Positions 13,830 to 19,622 of a stretch of DNA of 19,622 nucleotides are shown piece after piece; the stretch's first letter is position 1; each line of letters begins with the position of its first letter. The notes beneath the pieces are model-generated. The model saw nothing but the letters and a program-made list of their open reading frames with translations. It made no database searches and was not told the origin of the DNA. A program made the position numbers and the translations under genes. Origin of the DNA: an uncultured Oscillospiraceae bacterium (GTDB lineage Bacteria > Bacillota > Clostridia > Oscillospirales > Oscillospiraceae); NCBI GenBank assembly GCA_910584045.1, contig CAJTYO010000034.1:1-19622 (forward strand), given 5' to 3'.

Positions 13830-15428
13830 TCAGACCTCGCGGCGGCCCCGCTTCTCTGCGGGGAGATACAGGCACAGAGCACTGCGGTCGTCGTCCCCCT
13901 GCCGGCGCTGATACGCCTCCTGGAGAATCAGGCTGGTCAGCACATTGGGGTCCTCCCCCTGCCACCCGGCCAGCAGGTCCTGGACCCACTGGTCGTCGCC
14001 GCCGTCTGCCACGCCGTCGCTGATCATCAGCAGGAAGCTGTTCTCCTCCAGCGGGAAGCGGATCGCCTGAGGCTCGGCGCCCGCGTCCTGAAGGCCGGCG
14101 GGCAGAGACGCGCCGGCCAGGCGGCGGACGGTCCCCTGCCGCTTGATGTAGGTGGGAGCCGCGCCGTACTTATAGAGGGCGGCCTGACGGGAGGCGAGGT
14201 CTGCCGCCAGCAGGTCGATGGTGGTAAAGCTCCCCTGCTCGTCACTGCGCAGATTCAGCGCCGCGTTCAGCGTCCGCAGGGCGGTCTCGGGAGCGATGCC
14301 GGCCTGGAGAAACTGCTCAAGGAGACGGAGGGTCATCTGGCTCTCCCGCTGGGCCTCCCGGCCGCTGCCCATGCCGTCGCTGAGGATGAGGTACAGCATC
14401 CCCCCCACACGAAACCATGTCAGACTGTCACCGCATAGCCGCTGCCCCTCCTTGGGCGCGGAGCCCAGGGCCACCTGATGGCACAGCTCCCGCCCGGTGG
14501 CGGCGGGGGCCTCCGGCGCGGCCATGGCTTGAGCCACCAGCTCCCCCAGCTGGGTGTACTGCCCCCGGCTGCGCTCCCGCTCCCGGGCCAGCTGGCGGCG
14601 GTACTGACGGCGCAGCAGCAGCGCCGTCACCTCCGTATTGATGGCGGAGAGTAATTGGGGAAAGTGGATGCACCGGGAGGAGAAGTGGACGGCAAAATCA
14701 GAGGCCTCCGCCCTGCCCCGCTCCAGCATCGCCGGTGTGGCGTCATTAAAGGCGTTGAAGGTGGACATATACTCCTTGTTCCAGCACAGATCCCGCAAGG
14801 CGCAGCCCCGACAGACCACCTCCGCCGCCCGGTCAAAGACCACGGCGGGGTTCTCCTCCTTTTTGGGCTGAGGTGGGACGAAGGTCTCCCCCAGCGTCCG
14901 CAGCGCCTCGGCGCTCAGCCGCAGCCGCTGGCGCAGCCCCTCCGACTCCCGGGCTGCCTTTCGCCGCGGAAGGGCCGTCTCCCGCAGCAGCAGGGCACAG
15001 TAGTGACACAGCACCCCCGCCAGCACCGTACAGGCCGTCAGCCGCACGAATCCGCCCCCGTCCATCCCCATCTGCAGCGCATAGGCCAGCTCCACGGCCA
15101 GGGTGGCTCCGGCGGCGGCGGCAGGTCGAAACCAGCTCTGTCTGGCCCACTTAGTGTCCCGGAAGGCGGAGAGCACCGTGTAGATCAGCACCAAAATGCC
15201 GCAGCACCGCAGCGCCGGACCAAAGGGCAGAAAGACCAGGCTGCCCGCCGCACCGCCAGCCAGAGCGGCCATAGCGCACCTTCCCGGCCGGCACGCGGCC
15301 ACCAGCCCCGCGGCCAGGGGTGCGCGGCCCTCCAGGCAGCATCCGGCGGTGAAGAAGCCGGCGGCACCATAGCCAGCCAGGCGCAGCAGCTCCCCCGCGC
15401 ACGGACGCTCGATATTGGCGATCTTCAT
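13830..15428 (-). CDS. spoIIE: SpoIIE, sporulation PP2C phosphatase (short form)
   Basis: SpoIIE dephosphorylates SpoIIAA at the polar septum and so releases sigma-F in the forespore. The C-terminal PP2C domain shows its metal-site pattern: CGDS (Asp334), LILSDGMGSG (Asp351), FTTIDLL (Asp405), LMISDGV (Asp471) and DDRSALCLYL. The middle has the family cysteine cluster CRGCALRDLCW (206-216). The protein is only 532 residues against 827 in B. subtilis. The N-terminal membrane part is reduced to roughly 150 residues with about four or five hydrophobic segments instead of ten. AAGGGGAC lies upstream of the ATG. It stands alone between glyS and the sugar operon. Confidence 0.93.
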   Translation of the reverse strand: MKIANIERPCAGELLRLAGYGAAGFFTAGCCLEGRAPLAAGLVAACRPGRCAMAALAGGAAGSLVFLPFGPALRCCGILVLIYTVLSAFRDTKWARQSWFRPAAAAGATLAVELAYALQMGMDGGGFVRLTACTVLAGVLCHYCALLLRETALPRRKAARESEGLRQRLRLSAEALRTLGETFVPPQPKKEENPAVVFDRAAEVVCRGCALRDLCWNKEYMSTFNAFNDATPAMLERGRAEASDFAVHFSSRCIHFPQLLSAINTEVTALLLRRQYRRQLARERERSRGQYTQLGELVAQAMAAPEAPAATGRELCHQVALGSAPKEGQRLCGDSLTWFRVGGMLYLILSDGMGSGREAQRESQMTLRLLEQFLQAGIAPETALRTLNAALNLRSDEQGSFTTIDLLAADLASRQAALYKYGAAPTYIKRQGTVRRLAGASLPAGLQDAGAEPQAIRFPLEENSFLLMISDGVADGGDDQWVQDLLAGWQGEDPNVLTSLILQEAYQRRQGDDDRSALCLYLPAEKRGRREV

Positions 15429-15460
15429 AGCTTGTCCCCTTCCCTGTTGTGGTTTTAATC

Positions 15461-15493
15461 ATTGTAACAGGGGGAAACGGAAAAAGATGTCGG
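15461..15493 (-). promoter_or_regulatory. Candidate spoIIE promoter with long spacer and Spo0A-like repeats
   Basis: On the minus strand CCGACA (15493-15488), 21 bases, TACAAT (15466-15461). In B. subtilis spoIIE and spoIIG also have sigma-A promoters with 21-22 base spacers activated by Spo0A. The plus strand carries GTCGGGAA twice (15489-15496, 15502-15509), resembling degenerate Spo0A boxes (TGTCGAA), the first over the -35. Confidence 0.45.
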
Positions 15494-15549
15494 GAAATAT
15501 AGTCGGGAATGGGAAGAGGAAGGAAAAACCGGCCGGATAAGGAACAGTC

Positions 15550-15584
15550 GGGCCGCAGGCCGTCCACTGGACAGCTTGCGGCCC
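15550..15584. other. Long perfect-type hairpin after glyS
   Basis: GGGCCGCA (15550-15557) pairs with TGCGGCCC (15577-15584), and the stem continues inward with about seven more pairs to a 3-base loop. It starts 18 bases after the glyS stop on the minus strand. The six Ts lie before the stem in that direction, so it is not a canonical intrinsic terminator, though it is the only candidate for the glyS 3' end. Confidence 0.5.
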
Positions 15585-15601
15585 AAAAAACAACTATAAG
15601 G

Positions 15602-17026
15602 TCAGTACGCCAGCCGCTCAGCCAGCCAGCTCTTCAAATCGCCGACGGGGATGCGCACCTGCTTCATGCTGTCCCGCTCCCGTACTGTGACACAGTTATC
15701 CGCCGGAGTCTTCTCGTCACCCACGGTCTCAAAATCCACCGTAATGCAGAAGGGGGTGCCCACCTCGTCCTGGCGGCGATAACGCTTGCCGATGCTCCCA
15801 GCATCGTCGAAATCAATCATCCAGTCCCTGCTGAGCTCCGTCTGGATCTCCCGGGCTTTGTCGCCCAGCTTTTTGCTCAAAGGCAGCACGGCCGCCTTGA
15901 AGGGCGCCAGGGCCGGGTGGAGGCGCAGCACAGTGCGCACGTCGTTCTTCTCCTCGTCCACCAATTCCTCATCGTAGGCGTTGCACAGGAACGCCAGCAG
16001 CATCCGTTCCACCCCCAGGGAGGGCTCGATGACAAAGGGGATATAGTGCTCACCCGACTCCTGATCGAAATAGGTCAGGTCCTTGCCAGATGTGTTTTGG
16101 TGGGCGGTGAGGTCGAAGCTGGTCCGGCTGGCCACACCCCACAGCTCGCCCCACTCGGTGAAGGGGAAGGCGAATTCAAAGTCCGTGGTGGCGTTGGAAT
16201 AGTGGCTGAGCTCCTCGGGGTCATGATCCCGCAGCCGCAGGTTCTCCTCCTTGACGCCCAGGTCCAGCAGCCACTGGTGGCAGAAGTTTTTCCAGTAGGC
16301 AAACCACTCCAGCTCCGTGCCGGGCTTGCAGAAGAACTCCAGCTCCATCTGCTCAAACTCCCGGGTGCGGAAGATGAAGTTGCCCGGGGTGATCTCGTTG
16401 CGGAAGCTCTTGCCGATCTGGCACACGCCGAAGGGCAGCTTCCGGCGGGTAGAGCGCTGGACGTTAAGGAAATTGGTGAAGATGCCCTGCGCAGTCTCAG
16501 GACGGAGATAGACGGTATTCTTGGCCTCCTCGGTAACTCCCTGAAATGTCTTGAACATGAGGTTGAACTTACGGATGTCGGTAAAGTTGTGCTTACCGCA
16601 GGAGGGACAGGGGATGTTGTGTTCATCGATGAAAGCTTTCATCTCATCCTGGGAGAAGGCGTCCACCGGCTTGGGCAGCTGGAAGCCGCTCTCCTGGGCC
16701 CAGTCCTCAATAATTTTGTCGGCGCGGAAGCGCTCTTTGCACTCCTTGCAGTCCATGAGAGGATCGGAGAACCCGCCCACATGGCCGGAGGCCACCCAGA
16801 CCTGCGGATTCATAAGGATGGCGGCGTCCAGGCCCACGTTGTAGGGGTTTTCCTGGACAAACTTCTTCCACCAGGCCTTTTTCACGTTGTTCTTCAGCTC
16901 CACACCCAGCGGACCGTAGTCCCACGTATTGGCCAGGCCGCCATAGATTTCGCTGCCGGCGAAAATGAATCCCCGGCCCTTGCAGAGGGCTACGATTTTT
17001 TCCATAGTTTTTTCGGTTTTTTGCAT
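15602..17026 (-). CDS. glyS: Glycyl-tRNA synthetase, single-chain dimeric type
   Basis: The enzyme charges tRNA-Gly with glycine using ATP. This is the alpha2 class IIa type shared with archaea and eukaryotes, not the alpha2beta2 GlyQ/GlyS type. The 474-residue protein shows motif 1 near PLGVELKNNVKKAWWKKFV, motif 2 FRNEITPGNFIFRTREFEQ and motif 3 GVERMLLAFL, then a C-terminal anticodon-binding domain (ADNCVTVRERDS). Cysteine pairs CKEC and CPSC suggest the zinc-binding insertion. The start at 17026 has AAAGGAG 7 nt upstream; an in-frame ATG 30 bases upstream (17056) lies inside the T-box terminator region and is unlikely. Expression is controlled by the T-box leader upstream. Confidence 0.97.
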   Translation of the reverse strand: MQKTEKTMEKIVALCKGRGFIFAGSEIYGGLANTWDYGPLGVELKNNVKKAWWKKFVQENPYNVGLDAAILMNPQVWVASGHVGGFSDPLMDCKECKERFRADKIIEDWAQESGFQLPKPVDAFSQDEMKAFIDEHNIPCPSCGKHNFTDIRKFNLMFKTFQGVTEEAKNTVYLRPETAQGIFTNFLNVQRSTRRKLPFGVCQIGKSFRNEITPGNFIFRTREFEQMELEFFCKPGTELEWFAYWKNFCHQWLLDLGVKEENLRLRDHDPEELSHYSNATTDFEFAFPFTEWGELWGVASRTSFDLTAHQNTSGKDLTYFDQESGEHYIPFVIEPSLGVERMLLAFLCNAYDEELVDEEKNDVRTVLRLHPALAPFKAAVLPLSKKLGDKAREIQTELSRDWMIDFDDAGSIGKRYRRQDEVGTPFCITVDFETVGDEKTPADNCVTVRERDSMKQVRIPVGDLKSWLAERLAY

Positions 17027-17051
17027 GATATTTCTCCTTTTCAGGTTTATT

Positions 17052-17088
17052 AACACAAAATCGCCCCAAGCCTACCGGCTCAGGGCGA
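17052..17088 (-). terminator. Regulated terminator of the glyS T-box
   Basis: On the minus strand 17088-17077 pairs with 17072-17061 in a 12-base stem with a GGTA loop and two G-U pairs, followed by TTTTGTGTT. It lies between the antiterminator and the glyS ribosome site, as in other T-box leaders. Confidence 0.85.
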
Positions 17089-17335
17089 ACAAAGCTGTCC
17101 GTGGTTCCACCTGCATTCGGGCTGCAGCCCGCACTCTCCGTCCATAACGGGGACATCCGGCGAAGCATTTCCGCTCCGCAGCTCCAAGGCGCCCTTCCCC
17201 ACAGGCATCATGAGGACTTGCACCATCCGTCCTCTCTCTGCTTTTTAGCCTCTAGGTACCGTTCCTTTTCACAGCTTTTTTGTCCGTTCAGCTCGCCCCG
17301 CTGAAGCGTCCATGAATCGGGGCGAACTCAAGTGT
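17052..17335 (-). ncRNA. T-box leader (glycine) of glyS
   Basis: On the minus strand the parts run in order. First is the Stem I apical region with the AG bulge and GGTG loop (AGAGAGGACGGATGGTG, about 17224-17242). Then comes the specifier GGC (17193-17191) followed by the usual CCTTGGAG. Next is the antiterminator sequence AGGTGGAACCACGG starting at 17112, whose TGGA matches a tRNA-Gly 3' end with discriminator U. Last is the terminator (17088-17061 stem, then TTTTGTGTT). Uncharged tRNA-Gly should bind and stop termination, so glyS is made when glycine is short. This fills the 423-base gap between glyS and ilvE. Confidence 0.92.
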
Positions 17336-17337
17336 TG

Positions 17338-17366
17338 ATTTTACCATCCTCCCCTCCTTCTGTCAA
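17338..17366 (-). promoter_or_regulatory. Sigma-A promoter of the glyS T-box transcript
   Basis: On the minus strand TTGACA (17366-17361), 17 bases, TAAAAT (17343-17338). Transcription would start near 17331, just before Stem I of the T-box. Confidence 0.88.
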
Positions 17367-17391
17367 GGGGATTTTGAAAATTCAAAAGTTC

Positions 17392-17428
17392 AAAAAATCT
17401 TCAACAATCGGGTTTAAACACGATTGTT
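17392..17428 (-). terminator. Intrinsic terminator of ilvE
   Basis: On the minus strand AACAATCG (17428-17421) pairs with CGATTGTT (17410-17403) around a 10-base loop, followed after five bases by six Ts (17397-17392). It begins 22 bases after the ilvE stop. Confidence 0.8.
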
Positions 17429-17449
17429 TGAAACGCACGACAGAACACC

Positions 17450-18529
17450 TTACCCCAGCTGCACGATCCAGCCCATATCATCAGCCACTACGCCGGTCTG
17501 CATCCCATAGATCTGGTCGTAGAGCTTCTGACTGACGGGACCCACGCCGCCGCCGTGGATGACGATGTCCCGGTCCATATAGCGCAGATAGCCGATGGGG
17601 GAGATCACGCAGGCAGTGCCGGTGGCCCAGGCTTCCTGGAGGGTGCCATCCTTGCTGGCGGCCTCGATCTCCTGAATAGAGAGCCGGCGCTCGCTGACCT
17701 TATAGCCCCACTTGCGCAGCATGGTGATAGTACTGTCACGGGTGACGCCGGGTAGGATGGACCCGCCCAGGGGGGCGGTGATGATCTCGTCGCCAATCAT
17801 GAAGAAGGCGTTGGAGGTGCCCACCTCCTCCACATACTTGTGTTCGTGGGCGTCCAGCCACAGGACCTCCTTGCAGCCGTTCTCCAGGGCCTTCTTGGTG
17901 GCCCGCATGCCGCCGGCGTAGTTGCCCCCGACCTTGGCGAAGCCGGTGCCGCCCACGGCAGCGCGGATGTACTCGTCCTCCACGTAGATGTGGCTGCCGG
18001 TAAGGCCGCCCCGGTTGATGTCATAGTAGGCCCCCACGGCGCAGAGAATGATAATGAAATGGTAGTGCTTAGCCGGCTCCACAGAGAAGCTGACCTCATC
18101 GGAGATGATATAGGGCCGAATGTACAGGGCCGTGCCGGGCTCGGTGGGAATCCAGTCTGCGTCCACCTTGACGGTGGCCTTCACAGCCTCGATAAACAGC
18201 TCCTCGTCCATGTAGGGGATGCACATACGCTCGTTGGTGCGGTTGAGGCGCTTGGCGTTCATGTCCGGACGGAAGAGGTTGATCTTCTTGTCCGGGGTCA
18301 GGTACGCCTTCATGCCCTCGAACATCATCTGGGCGTAGTGGAGGACGCAGCTGGCGGGGTCCAGGCTGATGGGGCCGTAGGGGACGATCTTGCCGTCATG
18401 CCAGCCCTGGCCCTCATCGTAGTCCATGATGAACATGTGGTCTGTGAAGTACTTGCCGAAGCCCAGGTTGCTCTGGTCCGGCTTGGGCTTGGGGTTCGCG
18501 GTGCGGGTTACGGGAAAATTGTAGGACAT
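17450..18529 (-). CDS. ilvE: Branched-chain amino acid aminotransferase
   Basis: The PLP enzyme carries out the last step of leucine, isoleucine and valine synthesis, and the first of their breakdown, using glutamate/2-oxoglutarate. The 359-residue length and motifs fit the larger (type II, eukaryote-like) BCAT group. They include ALYIRPYIISDE, GTGFAKVGGNYAGGMRATKKA with the PLP lysine at residue 199, EEVGTSNAFFMIGDEIITAPLGGSILPGVTRDS, and ATGTACVISPIG near the C-terminus. AAGGTGG lies upstream of the ATG. The next gene upstream ends 88 bases away across a hairpin-rich spacer where I see no good promoter. Confidence 0.95.
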   Translation of the reverse strand: MSYNFPVTRTANPKPKPDQSNLGFGKYFTDHMFIMDYDEGQGWHDGKIVPYGPISLDPASCVLHYAQMMFEGMKAYLTPDKKINLFRPDMNAKRLNRTNERMCIPYMDEELFIEAVKATVKVDADWIPTEPGTALYIRPYIISDEVSFSVEPAKHYHFIIILCAVGAYYDINRGGLTGSHIYVEDEYIRAAVGGTGFAKVGGNYAGGMRATKKALENGCKEVLWLDAHEHKYVEEVGTSNAFFMIGDEIITAPLGGSILPGVTRDSTITMLRKWGYKVSERRLSIQEIEAASKDGTLQEAWATGTACVISPIGYLRYMDRDIVIHGGGVGPVSQKLYDQIYGMQTGVVADDMGWIVQLG

Positions 18530-18555
18530 TTTCTATTCCACCTTTCAGGTTGTTC

Positions 18556-18581
18556 ATACTTTTTCTCGAGAGAAAAAGTAT
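18556..18581. repeat. 12-bp inverted repeat upstream of ilvE
   Basis: ATACTTTTTCTC (18556-18567) and GAGAAAAAGTAT (18570-18581) are perfect arms around GA. It lies in the 88-base gap between the VOC gene and ilvE, next to the terminator-like hairpin. It occurs once in this window. It could be an interspersed palindromic element or a protein-binding site. Confidence 0.6.
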
Positions 18582-18582
18582 C

Positions 18583-18617
18583 AAAAAAGAGCTTTTTGCG
18601 CGAAACTGCCGTTTCGC
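18583..18617 (-). terminator. Terminator-like hairpin after the VOC gene
   Basis: On the minus strand GCGAAAC (18617-18611) pairs with GTTTCGC (18606-18600) around GGCA, directly after the VOC stop codon. AAAAAGCTCTTTTTT follows (18597-18583), with six Ts. It probably ends the amidohydrolase-VOC transcript. Confidence 0.6.
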
Positions 18618-19046
18618 TTATGCCGGAGACTGTGCCTTGCTGGTACTGCCGATCTCCAACAGGTTGCCCTCCGGGTCTGCCACATAGAAGTTGCGGATGC
18701 CGAAGGGGTAGGTCCTGGGCGCGCCAAGGGGGAAGGTGACGTTCAGCGCCGACAGCCGCGCGTACTCCGCGTCCACATCGGCGAAGCAGGACAGCCAGAG
18801 GGCGATCTCAAAGGTCTGATTGAGCCCCTTCGGGGGCGCATAGGGCTCTCCGAGGGACTGAGCGAAGGCCTTCCGGCTGTACATGAACAGGGACAGCTCC
18901 CCGCTGGCCGTCCGGAACTCCGCGAAATCTCCCCCGTCCCATTGGGTCTGAAAGCCCAGTATGTCCCGATAGAAGGGGACCATGGTTTCCATGCTTCCGG
19001 CCAGCAGGCAGGCGCCCACCCGCGCCTCTTTTCCAAGGGCCGTCAT
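18618..19046 (-). CDS. VOC-superfamily (glyoxalase-like) protein
   Basis: The 142-residue protein shows paired VOC modules: METMVPFYRDILGFQTQWDGGDFAEFRTASGELSLFMY in the first half, and LSALNVTFPLGAPRTYPFGIRNFYVADPEGNLLEIGS at the end. The last is the usual closing motif with a possible metal-binding Glu. The substrate is unknown. Its ATG overlaps the stop of the upstream amidohydrolase gene (ATGA), and no Shine-Dalgarno sequence is seen, so translation is probably coupled. It is not closely similar to the VOC protein at 4833-5204. Confidence 0.85.
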   Translation of the reverse strand: MTALGKEARVGACLLAGSMETMVPFYRDILGFQTQWDGGDFAEFRTASGELSLFMYSRKAFAQSLGEPYAPPKGLNQTFEIALWLSCFADVDAEYARLSALNVTFPLGAPRTYPFGIRNFYVADPEGNLLEIGSTSKAQSPA

Positions 19047-19622
19047 ACCGGCCGGTCCAGCGCGTACAGCTCCGGCCTCCGGTCACGAAACACGTTGATG
19101 GAGGAGCGGATGCCCTCGATAACCGAGAAGTCCGCCTCGCCGGTGATGATTTCCTCCCGGTCCCCGGCCTTCGCCAGGTACTCGCCCCAGGGATCAATGA
19201 CGGCGCTGTGTCCGCCGCAGCGGGTTTCTCCCGCCGTCCCCACGCTGTTGCACAGAGCCAGGAACATCTGGTTCTCGATGGCCCGCGCCCTGGCCAGGGT
19301 TTCCAGGTGCATAGTCCGCTTCTCCGGCCACTGGGCCACGGCGAAGAGCAGGTCCACCCCCTCCAGGGTCATGGTCCGGACGAGCTCGGGGAACCGGATG
19401 TCGTAGCAGATGATCAGTCCGCATGACTTGCCGTCCAGCGTAAACCGGCAGGTATGCCATCCACACTGGAAGGACTCATGCTCCCCGGAGGGCGTAAACA
19501 GATGGGTCTTGTCGTACTCCGCGGCGACCTCGCCGGAGCGGTCAAAGACGTAGGCGGTGTTGAAGAACCCCTCCGTCCGTTTGTTCGCCACGCTGCCGCA
19601 GACGATGTTGATGTTCAGCTCC
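19043..19622 (-). CDS. Nitrilase-family carbon-nitrogen hydrolase (omega-amidase/Nit2-like), 5' end cut
   Basis: About 192 residues are visible; the N-terminal third, with the catalytic Glu, lies beyond the window. The catalytic lysine is in EYDKTHLF and the nucleophile cysteine in CGLIICYDIRFPELVR, two of the three residues of the nitrilase Glu-Lys-Cys triad. NTAYVFDRSGEV, RARAIENQMFLALCNSVG and SAVIDPWGEYLAKAG fit the Nit2/omega-amidase-like branch, which hydrolyses alpha-ketoglutaramate and related amides. The specific substrate is inferred. A GTG at 19591 could start a shorter frame, but the family-like sequence (ELNINIVCGSVANK) continues to the window edge, so the gene is truncated here. 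Confidence 0.9.
   Translation of the reverse strand, partial: ELNINIVCGSVANKRTEGFFNTAYVFDRSGEVAAEYDKTHLFTPSGEHESFQCGWHTCRFTLDGKSCGLIICYDIRFPELVRTMTLEGVDLLFAVAQWPEKRTMHLETLARARAIENQMFLALCNSVGTAGETRCGGHSAVIDPWGEYLAKAGDREEIITGEADFSVIEGIRSSINVFRDRRPELYALDRPV

Noticed and set aside
15509..17053. A 514-codon open frame on the plus strand
   Set aside because: It lies opposite glyS, which has all class II synthetase motifs and a T-box leader. The antisense product looks like shadow sequence.
1..19622. A defence island, mobile element, CRISPR array or biosynthetic cluster
   Set aside because: I saw no transposase, integrase, restriction, toxin-antitoxin or synthase-type gene, and no regular direct repeats. 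The gene content is housekeeping, sporulation and small operons.

Overview
The window reads as a stretch of chromosome from a GC-rich, endospore-forming Firmicute of class Clostridia. The sporulation genes spoIVA and spoIIE, a T-box leader in front of glycyl-tRNA synthetase, AGGAGG-type ribosome sites and several clostridial protein families support this. The high GC and the gene families suggest Oscillospiraceae (Flavonifractor/Intestinimonas-like), but that is inference. I see no phage, IS, CRISPR, tRNA or rRNA.

Layout. (1) 1-550: 3' end of an NCS2 (xanthine/uracil-type) permease. (2) 551-2395: spoIVA with a near-perfect sigma-E promoter, a leader hairpin and an intrinsic terminator. (3) 2413-6990, minus strand: a seven-gene operon with gaps of 9 to 28 nt. 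It starts with a radical SAM DNA-repair-type protein, runs through a frameshifted SnoaL-like gene, a VOC protein, a RidA-like protein and an NTF2-like protein, then reaches the radical SAM protein's usual partner (TIGR03915/DUF4130) and ends in a ferredoxin-nitroreductase. A consensus sigma-A promoter with a LexA-box-like site just downstream suggests SOS control. (4) 7008-8879, plus strand: a divergent TetR operon with its own operator, encoding an iron-sulfur-flavoprotein-like protein and a short flavodoxin. (5) 9077-13683, minus: Xaa-Pro aminopeptidase, preceded by a sugar cluster of araD, a ribulokinase-like FGGY kinase and a RhaD-family protein. The RhaD-like protein has lost two of the three zinc-binding histidines. 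(6) 13830-15428, minus: an unusually short spoIIE. (7) 15602-17366, minus: glyS under a Gly T-box with GGC specifier. (8) 17392-18529, minus: ilvE with terminator. (9) 18618-19622, minus: a VOC protein coupled to a nitrilase-family amidohydrolase cut by the window edge.

Most genes are ordinary housekeeping or sporulation genes. The parts I would look at again are the putatively SOS-controlled radical SAM operon, where the normally adjacent pair is split by four small enzyme genes, and the zinc-site-deficient RhaD homologue kept in frame inside an araD/kinase operon. I do not see a clearly new defence or mobile system.
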